DNA from: Diplonema papillatum
Taxonomy: Eukaryota; Euglenozoa; Diplonemea; Diplonemida; Diplonemidae
Direction: 5' to 3'
DNA length: 64,000 nt
NCBI GenBank assembly: GCA_030068145.1
Contig: JAPJBO010000071.1
Location: 147,001-211,000 of the forward strand
Shown: positions 1-9,069 of the stretch, one piece after another
Layout of the letters: each line of letters begins with the position of its first letter
How positions within the stretch are numbered: the stretch's first letter is position 1
Notes under the pieces: generated by a model
Databases searched by the model: none
Seen by the model: the letters and a program-made list of their open reading frames with translations, nothing else
Told to the model about the DNA's origin: nothing
Made by a program: the position numbers and the translations under genes

Positions 1-238
1 TGGGTTCGGTTTCCAAAACTAATTCTGGATGGTTCGGTTTTGGGTTCGGTTTCCAAATCTAATTCTGGAAGGTTCGGTTTCGGGTTCGGTTTCCAAATCT
101 AATTCTGGAAGGTTCGGTTTTGGGTTCGGTTTTGGGGTCGGTTTTGGGGTCGGTTTCAAAACCGAACCCGAAACCGACCCCAAAACCGAACCCTTCCAGA
201 AATAAAACACCCCGACCCGGGGGGGGGGGGGGGGGGGG
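1..238. repeat. 40-bp tandem repeat, inverted repeat and G20 run
   Basis: About three copies of a 40-bp unit built on GGTTCGGTTT and ending CTAATTCTGG(A/T) run from 1 to about 120. The last copy passes into an inverted repeat (about 120-192) in which GGTTTTGGGGTCGGTTT is mirrored by AAACCGACCCCAAAACC, so this stretch can fold on itself. A run of 20 G follows at 219-238. The short ORF across it is a by-product of the repeat. The motif is not a standard telomere repeat. Confidence 0.85.
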
Positions 239-271
239 TCAGGTCAGATTCTGCCAACGACTCCGCAATCT

Positions 272-293
272 GGCCGCTTAGGGCCACCCCTGC
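272..293 (+). repeat. direct repeat, left copy (partner at 8186)
   Basis: GGCCGCTTAGGGCCACCCCTG occurs here and again at 8186-8206 in the same orientation, followed in both cases by a G-rich stretch and GCATGC. The two copies bracket both long transposase-like ORFs. They may be ends of one composite element or fragments of a common dispersed repeat. The first 14 bases are themselves nearly palindromic (GGCC...GGCC). Confidence 0.6.
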
Positions 294-354
294 GGGCATG
301 CATAAAAATAAGAATCGGCCTTCTGGGGGGGCGTTACCCGTTACCCGTTACCCG

Positions 355-850
355 TCCTTATTTTTATCCGACTGTGGCTGAGGTGGGCTGCTCCTGAGGC
401 CCAGCATGGTGGGTGCGTTGCTGCGGCCCAGCGCGCCGAGTGGACTGCGCGTGGACTGCGCCGGGGCCCGGCGTGCGTGAGGCCCAGTACGTCGGGTGGA
501 CTGTGCCTGAGGCCCGGCATACTGGGTGGGCTATTGCTGAGGTGGACTGCCGAAGCCCAGCACGCTGGGTGGACTGTGGCTGAAGTGGACTGGGCTTGAG
601 GCCAGCGCGCCTGAGGCCCAAACGCTAAAACAAGAAGAACGCTGAGACCAAAAAGAATGCTCAAGACTCACGAAAGATGACACTAGGTGGAATGCCGAAG
701 CCCAGCACGCTGGGTGGACTGTGGCTGAAGTGGACTGGGCTTGAGGCCAGCGCGCCTGAGGTGCAGCATGCTGGTGGACTGCGGCTGAGGCCCAAACTGG
801 ACCAAAAAGAATGCTCAAGACTCACGAAAGACATACAAAACAAAATGAGT
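355..850. repeat. degenerate GC-rich tandem repeats with 145-bp duplication
   Basis: Imperfect copies of CCCAGCACGCTGGGTGGACTG, each able to form a small hairpin through CCCAGC/GCTGGG. A larger block is duplicated: about 545-680 matches about 690-836, including the shared string AAGAATGCTCAAGACTCACG. The overlapping ORFs on both strands have the biased Ala/Ser/Trp composition expected of repeat translation and are not called as genes. Confidence 0.75.
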
Positions 851-1188
851 ACTGCAAAAACGCAGCCAGCAAAGTACTCGGAGTTCTGATCGGACTCGAT
901 ACGAAAGGGAGGGGCGAAAGAGACGGGGGGGGGAGGGGCTGAAGTTGGCAATAAAGCACAAGCGACGGCACCAAAGAATCAGCAACACGTGCCGAAGATG
1001 GTTGAACTCTCAAAGAGCCGGATGGAGGAGGTGCTTTCAAAACCTCGGGACTGTACAAAGGGCGAAGGGGCACGGAAATGGTGCTGCTCGTAGCGAACCC
1101 CGAGGGCTGGTACTCAAAAAAACACTGGTAAGAGCTCGGTGTCAGCCTCAAGAAAAAAACGAGATGACCCTGAAGAACGATGAGGATC

Positions 1189-4152
1189 CTATTTTCGGCG
1201 CGCTCTTTTTCTGACATTCTTTGGGCTGTCTTCTGTTTCCTCGCTTTCTTCATCTTCTTCAAGGTCCTCGTTTTCAGACTCCTCTTCATCTTCTTCGCAC
1301 TCTTCATCTTCTTCATCTTCCTCGCACTCCTCATCTTCCTCGCTGTCTTCTTCGTCCTCGTATTCGCGCAGGAGGCACTGACTTCGAAGGCCCTCTTCAA
1401 TTACCTGTAACCGAGTGGGCTTTGGTCCTAGCCTCTTGCGGCCACCTCCTGGGGCTCTCCTCTTTCGATCACCAAAGAAAGAGCGCACTCCAGTCTGAAC
1501 AAACTCGCGGCATGTAGCGGGGCTTGGTCCTAGTTCATGCACAAACAGCTCAGCCTCAAGAAGTGTGATACGAAGCTTTGTGCGAGACAGTCCAAGCCGC
1601 TGCCGTACCGCTGCAAAGTGAGATTCAATAGAACAGCACGACACACTGCCAAGTAGAGCTATTCCCTCAAGCACATCAGCAAGAAAAACGTTGTGCTCTA
1701 TGTCCGTCTCGCGAAGACTGCATGTCACGCAGCGCAAGCTGGAGCCACTGCTCATCCCTGCCGCAAGGGCCTTGGCACTGCACCAGGCCTGTTTGAGGTC
1801 GATCCCTTCAGCACCCAGTCGTGAAAGGATTGGCCCCTGCAGTTCCTGAAGCTCATTGTTGCCGTACGCAGCAATCTCGGCAGTGCTCATGTTGCTTAGA
1901 TCGAAGTAGAAAAACTTCAAGATCTTCAGAATAGCCCGTTGGTCATCGTTGAACTGCAACATGGTGTCAAAAGCTTCCTGCACAAGCTTATGGAGAGACT
2001 GCAAACCCGATGGTGCCTCGATTTGCAGGAGCACCTCTGTTGCAGAGCGTAGCTCGGCTTCAATGTGGACGACAGAAGTGCTTGTCGACTGCGCTGTGCG
2101 GCTCACCGGCGAGATCGCGGTAAACAGCTGGTCAAAGTACAGCAGCTGCTTCTGTACGAGCGGTTGCTTGAACTTGTGCACAAGTTTAGACGGGCCGCCC
2201 CTTGTCGGTCGCTTTGCCTGGCTGAGTTTTCTCTTGTACGCCCGTTTTTGCTGTTTGTCACCACCCTTTGAGGTCTTGAAGGCACGGCGATCACTTTCCA
2301 AATGTGCGATCCACAGCTTGTTCATACGCTGCACTCGAGAAAAGGTATTTTTCCACTTTGGAAGCCACCGGATGACGTGCCCCTGCTTTGGGCGAAGAAC
2401 AGAAGCAGTGCGAGGCTGACCAGGGACAGCAGCGCTTATCGACGGGTTTTCTGCAGCAAACTCCTCTATGTCCCGGCATAGCAGTGATGAAGCTGCGTAA
2501 AACGAATCGATCGCTGCCACCATCGCAGCAATGGACTTGAACACCTTGGCTTCAGTGATAACCTTCAAGCACGTTTGGAGGTAATGCGCAAAATCCCACG
2601 TCTTGAACAGCCGGGCCCCTTTGTGCGCATCAGCAACAAGTCTCCCAAACAACCCGTTGTTTGCTCCTGTTAGGGCGCTTGCCCCGTCAGTCACTATACC
2701 GAGCAGTTGGTTCTGTGCAACCCCAACTTTGCGCAGAGCCGCGCACACCAGGCGATGGATGCATTCACCGTCCTCACGATCGCCACGCGGAATGGCAACC
2801 AACCCTACGAACACCTCAGTGTACTTCGAAAGCTCGTAGAATCGAATACGTACTTCGATCACTTGTTTTTTTGTAAGGGAAAGCGTAGCACCGTCAGTGC
2901 TGATCACGAAGAAAGAAACTGGAGCCAGACGCACATGCAACTGGAATCGAAGAATTCGTGCCCAAAGGTAGGTCATTTGTTTGATGTGCTCTTCGTTCCT
3001 GTACTGCGGATGCATGGCGATCCCCCGACTTACATCTGCGTCAAGCTGCCTCAGGCTTTGGGAGATCGAGAGTTTGTTGTGAAGGCTGACGTAGAAATTG
3101 ACGTGCATCGACTCGAGGGTTGCGTCCTGCACATCGGCCTCTGCAATTTTGACTTGCTTCACAGCTTCGTTGGTACCGACCTTCAGCGCACCACTGTCGC
3201 CAGTCTCTGCAATTTCGTCCTCGTCGTCTTCCTCCTCATCCGTTTCCTCGTGCACGACACTCAGTGTCGGAAACGAGGGGCAGCAGTTGAACACCACACC
3301 CAGTACGGCAGCAGCAGAGACCACAGCACAGACCGTACGAATGCGCCTTAGAGCTGTTTTGTGGTACTCCCGTCCGAGGTGCTTGCTCTTCGCTGTTCGA
3401 AGCGGTGCTCCCCGAGAATTCACGGACCCCTTTAAAAACGCTTCGTTTTTTGGAGTAGAGCTCAGCACGCCAAGGCCGTGCGCGTCACGACAAACGATGC
3501 AGCCGATACCTTCCGGCGTCGAGAAAAAGACCTCTGCAAACTCGTCTGCAGGAGGTGCTGCCGGCTTCACAGGTTCTGCGCTCGCAGCTGCCTTTTGTTT
3601 GGGTGCAAACAGCGGGAAAACGCCGGTTGTCGGTCTTGGCTCTGAACGTGGGGGACGAAAGCGAAGGACAAAGAAATGTCCCATTTTTTGCCTTCCCACA
3701 GGGGGTGCAAACACAATGACAATTGTGCTTTCACACGCAGAGGCCATCAGTCTCGGAACACGCTGTGCATCCATTATCTTGATGGGCGTTGGATACTGCC
3801 TGCCGAGGTGGACAGTGCAGTCAGTCACCTCAACTGTCGTCAGGGCGAGGGGCGACTCGTCGTTGAGAGACAGTAGTAGCTCCTGTTTTCTCTCGTTCGA
3901 AAGCCAGCCAGGAGGAAACCTTTGCAGCCATGATTGAAGCTCCTTCAAAGTAGGCAGGCTCTGTACACTGTGTCCCCGAGCCAGCTGCCCGGCAACAAAG
4001 AGAGCGACGCTCCCACACTCAGCCCCCTTCTGCGCCTTCGCCTCGACCCTGTCGCCCTCCTTGCACCCTGCATCGATGAGCTGCTTGAAGAGGCGACTCT
4101 TCGTCTTTGCAGAATGGCTGCTCAGACTGTCGAATACATCAAACACCAGCAT
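1189..4152 (-). CDS. hAT-like transposase with TTF-type zinc finger
   Basis: A 987-residue intronless ORF. Around residues 218-264 it has C-x2-C, then a GS-containing loop and paired histidines (H258, H264), the layout of the TTF/BED-like finger of ZNF862-type hAT relatives. The RNase H-like core shows ISTDGATLS (D420), then GIVTDGASALTG (D489) followed by WDFAHYLQ (519-526), matching the hAT order of first Asp, second Asp in a TDGA-type motif and W..AH. Near the C-terminus CCSIESHFAAVRQRLG resembles the hAT dimerisation signature (SxxxERxFS), although the arginine after Glu is not conserved. The last ~60 residues are very acidic and end in a basic NVRKRARRK, a likely nuclear localisation signal. 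The frame is intact over 2.96 kb, so the element may be recently active. The start is the first Met in the open frame; residues 1-200 match nothing I recognise. A domesticated host gene is possible but the inverted ends argue for a transposon. Confidence 0.7.
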   Translation of the reverse strand: MLVFDVFDSLSSHSAKTKSRLFKQLIDAGCKEGDRVEAKAQKGAECGSVALFVAGQLARGHSVQSLPTLKELQSWLQRFPPGWLSNERKQELLLSLNDESPLALTTVEVTDCTVHLGRQYPTPIKIMDAQRVPRLMASACESTIVIVFAPPVGRQKMGHFFVLRFRPPRSEPRPTTGVFPLFAPKQKAAASAEPVKPAAPPADEFAEVFFSTPEGIGCIVCRDAHGLGVLSSTPKNEAFLKGSVNSRGAPLRTAKSKHLGREYHKTALRRIRTVCAVVSAAAVLGVVFNCCPSFPTLSVVHEETDEEEDDEDEIAETGDSGALKVGTNEAVKQVKIAEADVQDATLESMHVNFYVSLHNKLSISQSLRQLDADVSRGIAMHPQYRNEEHIKQMTYLWARILRFQLHVRLAPVSFFVISTDGATLSLTKKQVIEVRIRFYELSKYTEVFVGLVAIPRGDREDGECIHRLVCAALRKVGVAQNQLLGIVTDGASALTGANNGLFGRLVADAHKGARLFKTWDFAHYLQTCLKVITEAKVFKSIAAMVAAIDSFYAASSLLCRDIEEFAAENPSISAAVPGQPRTASVLRPKQGHVIRWLPKWKNTFSRVQRMNKLWIAHLESDRRAFKTSKGGDKQQKRAYKRKLSQAKRPTRGGPSKLVHKFKQPLVQKQLLYFDQLFTAISPVSRTAQSTSTSVVHIEAELRSATEVLLQIEAPSGLQSLHKLVQEAFDTMLQFNDDQRAILKILKFFYFDLSNMSTAEIAAYGNNELQELQGPILSRLGAEGIDLKQAWCSAKALAAGMSSGSSLRCVTCSLRETDIEHNVFLADVLEGIALLGSVSCCSIESHFAAVRQRLGLSRTKLRITLLEAELFVHELGPSPATCREFVQTGVRSFFGDRKRRAPGGGRKRLGPKPTRLQVIEEGLRSQCLLREYEDEEDSEEDEECEEDEEDEECEEDEEESENEDLEEDEESEETEDSPKNVRKRARRK

Positions 4153-4719
4153 CAGAACTGAACGTCTTTGTCTTCACCACCACCCCCCCACCCCCGGATG
4201 TTTTTGGAGGGCCCCCCCTGGATGTTTCGAGGAGTCAGCCCAAGGGCAGGTAAGGGACAGCGGGAAATCTGTCAGCAGGTTATGGATGGATGGACGGGGA
4301 AGACGGAGGGGCAGCAAAGAAAGCCGTGTGGACAAGGAGCGGGTCACGATCACACAGGGGAGCCTAGACCCTGCCGCCTGCAGATTCCAAGGATAGCGTG
4401 AGCAGGTGACGTACCCTAACACCGAGCACGCTGGCTGGCACGCTGGCTGACTGCCGCCGACCACCCGTGGGGTGCGGGCCTGGCCTGGAGCATGTCGATA
4501 TTTGGGTAGACTATGGCCGGCTGGCCCGCCATATTCGCCCTTGAAAGGAGGATCCGGGGTTTCTGTCAGCTCCTGAGCACATCCGGTCCATATGCCGGGG
4601 GTTAGGCATGTACATAATGTGACATCGCGTGTTCATAGTGTGGGTGACCCGGGATCCGGAGATACCCCCGTTACCCGTTACCCGTTACCCGTGGCCTTAT
4701 TTTTATGCATGCCTGCGGG

Positions 4720-5160
4720 GGGGGCAGTGCTGACACTATACGCATCGCCTTCCCAATTACGACGCCGGGTGCAAAAGAGCAAGGGTTCCATGTGACCCTC
4801 GTCGAAGGCCTGTTTACACAGGTTAATTACAAGGTGGTGGGCACAACAGTCACTCTCGAGTGCGTACGTGTTGTCCCCGCGGGCAGCAGTGTGCCATCGG
4901 GTCTGTACCCAACCACCTACGTCCTCGACGAGCCCGCTGACGACCAGAAGCCAGTGCTCTGCAGACAGCTCCACCTTGGCTTGTGGCAAGTGAAGGTCCC
5001 CATTGCGCAGGGTGCAGCACTTGCTGGCGAGGGAGTGGCGGCCGTGGACCTGGACGAGCAGTACCGCTAGATCATGGGGCTGGGTCTGACGGGCGACAAT
5101 GATCCCCAGGAGGAAGAACAGCAGGCACTGCTGATTGAAGAGGACATTGAGGACATGTAG
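4720..5160 (+). pseudogene. 3' part of an unknown gene with in-frame TAG
   Basis: Immediately after the right inverted end the sequence reads as good protein from about 4720 (ADTIRIAFPITTPG onward) to YR at 5067, where a TAG stop (5068-5070) interrupts it. The same frame then continues through IMGLGLTGDNDPQEEEQQ and an acidic tail (about residues 124-151 of the frame) to a second TAG at 5158-5160. CAG to TAG is the simplest change that would explain the first stop. There is no credible start codon: the in-frame Met at 4705 lies inside the transposon end, so the 5' part is elsewhere or lost. No family is recognised. The gene may be an old first ORF of the neighbouring element at 5583, or a gene split by insertion of the element at 287-4724. 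Confidence 0.45.
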
Positions 5161-5299
5161 GGTCCTGTGTCCTCAGCATCCTCCAGGCCGCAGTTCGTAT
5201 TGAGAACTCTTCTGTTCGCCAGTTCTGCGTCCCACCGCCTCATCGTACCAGTCACCCGTAAACTTCCGCTCGTGAGGGCCTCCTGCGGCGGTGTTCCCG

Positions 5300-5500
5300 C
5301 ACGGGCGGCAGCATCACTTTGACCTTTCTTTTTCTGTTTTCTTCTGCGAGCTTCCCTTCACTGCCGCGCTGATCAGGTCATCATGTCCGTGGAGGTCCGC
5401 AGATAACGGCGGCAGCATCACTCTGGCCTCTATTTTTCCGTTTTCTGCTGCGAGCTTCCTTTTAGTCTGGCGCTGATCAAGTGCTTCCGCAATATTCATC
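5300..5500. repeat. two-copy tandem duplication (~105 bp)
   Basis: GCGGCAGCATCACT(T/C)TG followed by a pyrimidine-rich stretch, CTGCGAGCTTCC and GCGCTGATCA appears at about 5306 and again at about 5411, with scattered substitutions. It lies in the leader region of the plus-strand ORF that begins at 5583. Confidence 0.75.
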
Positions 5501-5582
5501 TGGTCACACCATGTCCGTGGATAAGGGGCCCAGAGACGATATCGAAGGACTCATTCATCACAGGAAGACAAATAATTAAACC

Positions 5583-7463
5583 ATGCAATCCGCAAACGCT
5601 GCTGTGTTAGAAGTGGGCAAAACTCTCATCGAAGAGCGTTATGCAACACGGACCTCCCAGAGAAAGCTAGACCTTGTCAATAAGTCGCACAAGCGGCGTA
5701 CTAGCATGAGTATCGGGGTGTCCGTGAAGCGCTGCAGAAAAGTGGAGAAGGAGTCGCGCTCTCGAGTAAAGGAGAGACTGCAACGGGGCTTAGCAGGTGC
5801 GTTCAAGGTCTTGGAAGAGGAGGGGTGGCGTGAATCCGCAAGATTGTCTTCCGTACCGCTTGTTGGCGTACTGTATACCGACGGGTACACAGCAAGAAAC
5901 TCGCTGAGATCGCGCAACGCGCGCACACGTCTGTCGATGTCCCTGGTATACCCAGAAACCGGCGGTTTTGTCCCGTCCGTAACTGTCGTCGACCGGAAGA
6001 AAGCGCAATTTAAGCATTTCGAGAACCGGTTTCTCAACCATGCAATTTTGCGCCTTCACAATGCAAAGATCGTTCGCGGCCACGGTGTGACTCGGGTTCG
6101 GATCGAAAAGATCACCGGAGATCACTTTGACCGATGGCAGAGGCTTGACGGGTGTGGTGGAAGAGGCCACCGCTGCGCAGTATGCACCGTTCCAACAAGC
6201 GAATGGAGCATGTACATACATCGCTTTCCTCACCTCAGCCTTGCCCAAATGGCTGCAGCTGGCTACACATCGCTGCTGAGCGCAGTGGCACCATCAGCAC
6301 ACTACGTTTCTCCAGCCCTGCACGACATAAAGGGTATGGGGTTGGCGTTGTTCAAGGAGCTGGATGCTGAGAGTACGTCGGCACTTCGAGACCTGTGCAG
6401 CACTTTGAACATCGATGTCAGCCAGAATGCTACCGGAGCGCACGTGAGGAAGGTAGTCTCCATGATGGCGCAACGAGAGCTATCACCAACATTTCGCTGG
6501 CTATTCATCAGCCTAAGCGACCTTGCCGAATTCCGGTATTCGGACGTACCCTGGCGTTACTGGGGTCAAAAAGAAACTGCCGCCCGCATCCCCTTTTTGC
6601 GTGCCCGTTTATCTGCGCACATCTTCCTCCACCTCATGGAAAGCGTGCGAAAGGGCTCAACAACGAATGCGTATTGCCACAGCCTCAGCCATTGGTGGGA
6701 TCGCATGGATGCCCTTCCATTGCAGTGTTCGGATGAAGCTGAGGAGGCAGAAAACGGAGAGCGGAAAGCTGACGTGCCCATGATCAGCAGCCCAAAAACC
6801 TGCGAGGTAGATCTGGCATGCGCGGAGGAAAAACGGAGAGCCCGCCGACTTCCGTGGAAGGTTGCGGATCTGTCCCAGACAGGCTTTCGCGGAAAACAAA
6901 CAGTTTTGATTTGCGATTGCCTGCACCGCAATGCGCGTAGCAATCTAGCCCTTATCGTTCTTTGTGAGCAGCTTGCCGCAATGAAAACCAACTTCGTCTT
7001 TCGTGGGGGGCCCTATACGGCGTTCCGGTTTGCGGGTGGAACTGGAACGATTCGTGTGTGCAACTGCGAGGCGCCGACAGCCCCCCCACAACTGCCGCTG
7101 TTTGTGCCAGACAAGAACCTCACCAAGAACCTCGTGCAGAGAGCTCAGAAGGAATTGGAGGAAGCGGGTGATAGCGATGCAGCAGAGGAGTGTGAGGAGA
7201 AAGCAGACGACGAAGAAGACGAAGACGAAGAAGAAGACGAAGAGGAAGAGGAAGAGGAAGAAGAAACGGAAACATATTTGCCGTGCGACTTTTGTGGCAA
7301 AAAAGCTGTGGAATTCTCGATGGCTGCCCATATCGACGCAGCACATCGCGACCGCATTCAATGCCACTGCATGGCTGAATGCCCTGCATGTCGTGTAAAA
7401 GTAAAGGCAGCTGGGTTCCACCGTTATCCACCGTTGTGTGGACCCCCAAACTGCAGACTGTAG
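5583..7463 (+). CDS. transposase-like protein of unassigned family
   Basis: A 626-residue uninterrupted ORF. Features in order: a basic N-terminus; GVLYTDGYTARNS (about residue 95), which could supply one acidic catalytic residue; a Cys-rich CGGRGHRCAVC knuckle (about 190-200); PALHDIKGMGLALFKEL (about 245-262), resembling a motif I recall from large uncharacterised DDE-type transposon proteins; then a helical region rich in W and R, a long Glu/Asp tract (7193-7268), and a C-terminal C2H2/C2HC cluster (CDFCGKK...H...H, then CHCMAECPAC). This is not a textbook family to me, and I cannot place a full DDE triad with confidence. It is divergently oriented to the hAT-like gene at 1189-4152 with about 1.4 kb between. 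The start is the first Met, 3 bases after an in-frame TAA-containing AT-rich leader. Likely a transposon protein; a domesticated nuclear protein cannot be excluded. Confidence 0.55.
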   Translation: MQSANAAVLEVGKTLIEERYATRTSQRKLDLVNKSHKRRTSMSIGVSVKRCRKVEKESRSRVKERLQRGLAGAFKVLEEEGWRESARLSSVPLVGVLYTDGYTARNSLRSRNARTRLSMSLVYPETGGFVPSVTVVDRKKAQFKHFENRFLNHAILRLHNAKIVRGHGVTRVRIEKITGDHFDRWQRLDGCGGRGHRCAVCTVPTSEWSMYIHRFPHLSLAQMAAAGYTSLLSAVAPSAHYVSPALHDIKGMGLALFKELDAESTSALRDLCSTLNIDVSQNATGAHVRKVVSMMAQRELSPTFRWLFISLSDLAEFRYSDVPWRYWGQKETAARIPFLRARLSAHIFLHLMESVRKGSTTNAYCHSLSHWWDRMDALPLQCSDEAEEAENGERKADVPMISSPKTCEVDLACAEEKRRARRLPWKVADLSQTGFRGKQTVLICDCLHRNARSNLALIVLCEQLAAMKTNFVFRGGPYTAFRFAGGTGTIRVCNCEAPTAPPQLPLFVPDKNLTKNLVQRAQKELEEAGDSDAAEECEEKADDEEDEDEEEDEEEEEEEEETETYLPCDFCGKKAVEFSMAAHIDAAHRDRIQCHCMAECPACRVKVKAAGFHRYPPLCGPPNCRL

Positions 7464-8030
7464 GGGATTTCTTGTGGCGGCGGTCTGGATTTTGCGTCAG
7501 CAGGTGGACAACAACAAGGAGAAAAAGAACTCGAGAACAACCGGCGATAAAACAAACATAGCATAACTTTGTGGGAACTTACAAAGGAAGGAAGAACAGA
7601 TCAAGTCTTCGATCAGAGCAAGTTATGTCATGTGCTGGCGGATGTGCCGTGTCCACGCACCCTTTGATCCAAGCTTCCTCCAGCACAGCTTGCATCGAAG
7701 AGGCTCATCGAAGAGAGCAGGATGCTTTTTTTGGACATGCTGACTCATTCATCTGTCAAGTTCCGATTCACTGCTGTTGCACTACATAGAGTCTAACAAT
7801 CAAGAAAAGGTAGACACAGCAAAAAACCCCAATACAAAACCATGGCCCCAGTAACAAGCGAAACTGGCCCAACCCCATGAGAGAAGGGCACTGGGAGTCG
7901 TATTCTGAGGTAATTCAATCAACAAACATAATCCAGAGGGGGTTGAGGTTCAAAAGGAACATGTTGCATTCCAAAAGAAACAAGGCCGGTCCAGAATACC
8001 GATGAGAACCAAGGTATTTCCACCGAAATC
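7464..8030. other. intergenic, no gene seen
   Basis: This stretch after the plus-strand transposase-like ORF is AT-richer and has no convincing coding potential on either strand. It probably holds the 3' untranslated region of that ORF, but I see no clear poly(A) signal that decides its end. Confidence 0.5.
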
Positions 8031-8035
8031 CCCTG

Positions 8036-8135
8036 TTTCCACACCCGCTTTGCGGGTGTCACATGCCCTTTGCGGGTGTGGCACATGCCCTTTGCGGGTG
8101 TGGCACATGCCCTTTGCGGGTGTGACCACACCCTC
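8036..8135. repeat. 22-bp tandem repeat, four copies
   Basis: CACATGCCCTTTGCGGGTGTGG and close variants are repeated four to five times between 8043 and 8132. The unit contains CCC...GGG arms and so can form short hairpins. Confidence 0.9.
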
Positions 8136-8185
8136 TCCTAGGACCTCCCGATCCACTCCAGCTCAGAGGCTGGATTTCACCGTGT

Positions 8186-8206
8186 GGCCGCTTAGGGCCA
8201 CCCCTG
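8186..8206 (+). repeat. direct repeat, right copy (partner at 272)
   Basis: Second copy of GGCCGCTTAGGGCCACCCCTG, followed by a longer G run and GCATGC. It has the same orientation as the copy at 272 and lies 7.9 kb from it. Confidence 0.6.
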
Positions 8207-8236
8207 GGGGGGGGGGCATGCGTACCTGAAGGGAAT

Positions 8237-8477
8237 CCGGAGTGGTGACCGGCTCTCGAGGCGATAGTTCGGCGCGCAGCACGCCCATTCGCTTGTCTTC
8301 CTCGTCGTGCCTCGCCCTTTGTGCCTTGCCCAGCGCTTCCGCTACCCGCGTCGCATCCTGCAGAACCTTCGAAACCCCGGCAATAGGCAGTCGCCGGCGC
8401 GTGCCGCCTGCTGCGGGTGGAAAAGCTGGCGTTTTGAGGAAGGAGACATGGTGGTGCGCACGCGGCCATGCTCGCAT
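8237..8477 (-). CDS. possible exon, unknown protein
   Basis: On the minus strand the frame reads as a plausible charged helix (VLQDATRVAEALGKAQRA, DEEDKRMGVLRAELS) ending at TCCCTTCAG followed by GTACGC, a good 5' splice site at 8236/8237. The 5' limit is not clear: an in-frame Met lies at 8477, but an acceptor could lie lower. No family is recognised and no partner exon was found, so this may be a fragment. Confidence 0.3.
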
Positions 8478-8589
8478 GGTACGGGGCGCGTAGATAAAAT
8501 GTGCAAGTTGCTCACTGGTTCCGCAAAGATACGAAGTCAGAGCGTGGAGTATTCGCGTTGTACAGCTGCTCGTACCACTTACTTTGAAC

Positions 8590-8815
8590 GTGTAGCACCC
8601 AGTACCAGTGTTGACGTGCTATGTACCGTGAACGACTGTCATCGTGACACACAAGATGCTACGTACCGTCAACGACTGCCATCGTGAACACAAGAGCATA
8701 GACGTGCTACTAAATGACTGTCATCGTGACAAACAAGAGCATAAGACGTGCCACCGTGAACACAAGAGCATAGACGCGCTGCGTACCGTAAGTGACTGAT
8801 GACATTGTGAAGAGC
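8590..8815. repeat. degenerate ~50-bp tandem repeat
   Basis: Five imperfect units built from ACGACTGTCATCGTGA, ACACAAGAGCATAGAC and GTGCTACGTACCGT, with unit order partly scrambled. No coding potential. Confidence 0.8.
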
Positions 8816-9069
8816 ATACCATGTGTGAAGGTGCTCGCTCGCGGGCGACCCGTCGACAGCTGCTCGTCCGCAGGTTGCAGCTGCTCGAGCTTAGGACTTG
8901 GCGACGCGATGTGGCTGTTGGCTCTCGCTCGTTTGGGCTGCGAGGAGGCCGGTGGCACCGCGAGAGCGCCCTCGTCGCATGGCAGCGGAGAGCCCGCCCG
9001 TCGGGTCGTAATCAGATTTGTAGTCTGATCATCATCGCTTGGGACTTGAATCATCGAGATTCCTGAGGT

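Larger units (their letters stand above)
287..4724 (-). mobile_element. candidate hAT-like DNA transposon
   Basis: The transposase ORF at 1189-4152 lies between inverted sequences. The left end (287-312) contains GGCATGCATAAAAATAAG and the right end (4696-4724) contains its reverse complement, with similar G/C runs outside. Just inside the right end (4670-4692) are three tandem GTTACCC copies; the same GTTACCC triplet, followed by CCTTATTTTTAT, also sits inside the left end (333-368), as if a second right end were nested there. I could not identify an 8-bp target-site duplication, so the exact borders are uncertain. The interior outside the ORF is non-coding. Confidence 0.5.

Noticed and set aside
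1-200. Subtelomeric or telomere repeat at the left edge
   Set aside because: The TTCGG-based 40-bp unit does not match any standard telomere repeat and has an inverted part; window edges are arbitrary.
7145-7421. Ser- or Phe/Val-rich minus-strand ORFs
   Set aside because: Antisense of the acidic GAA/GAG tract in the transposase-like ORF.
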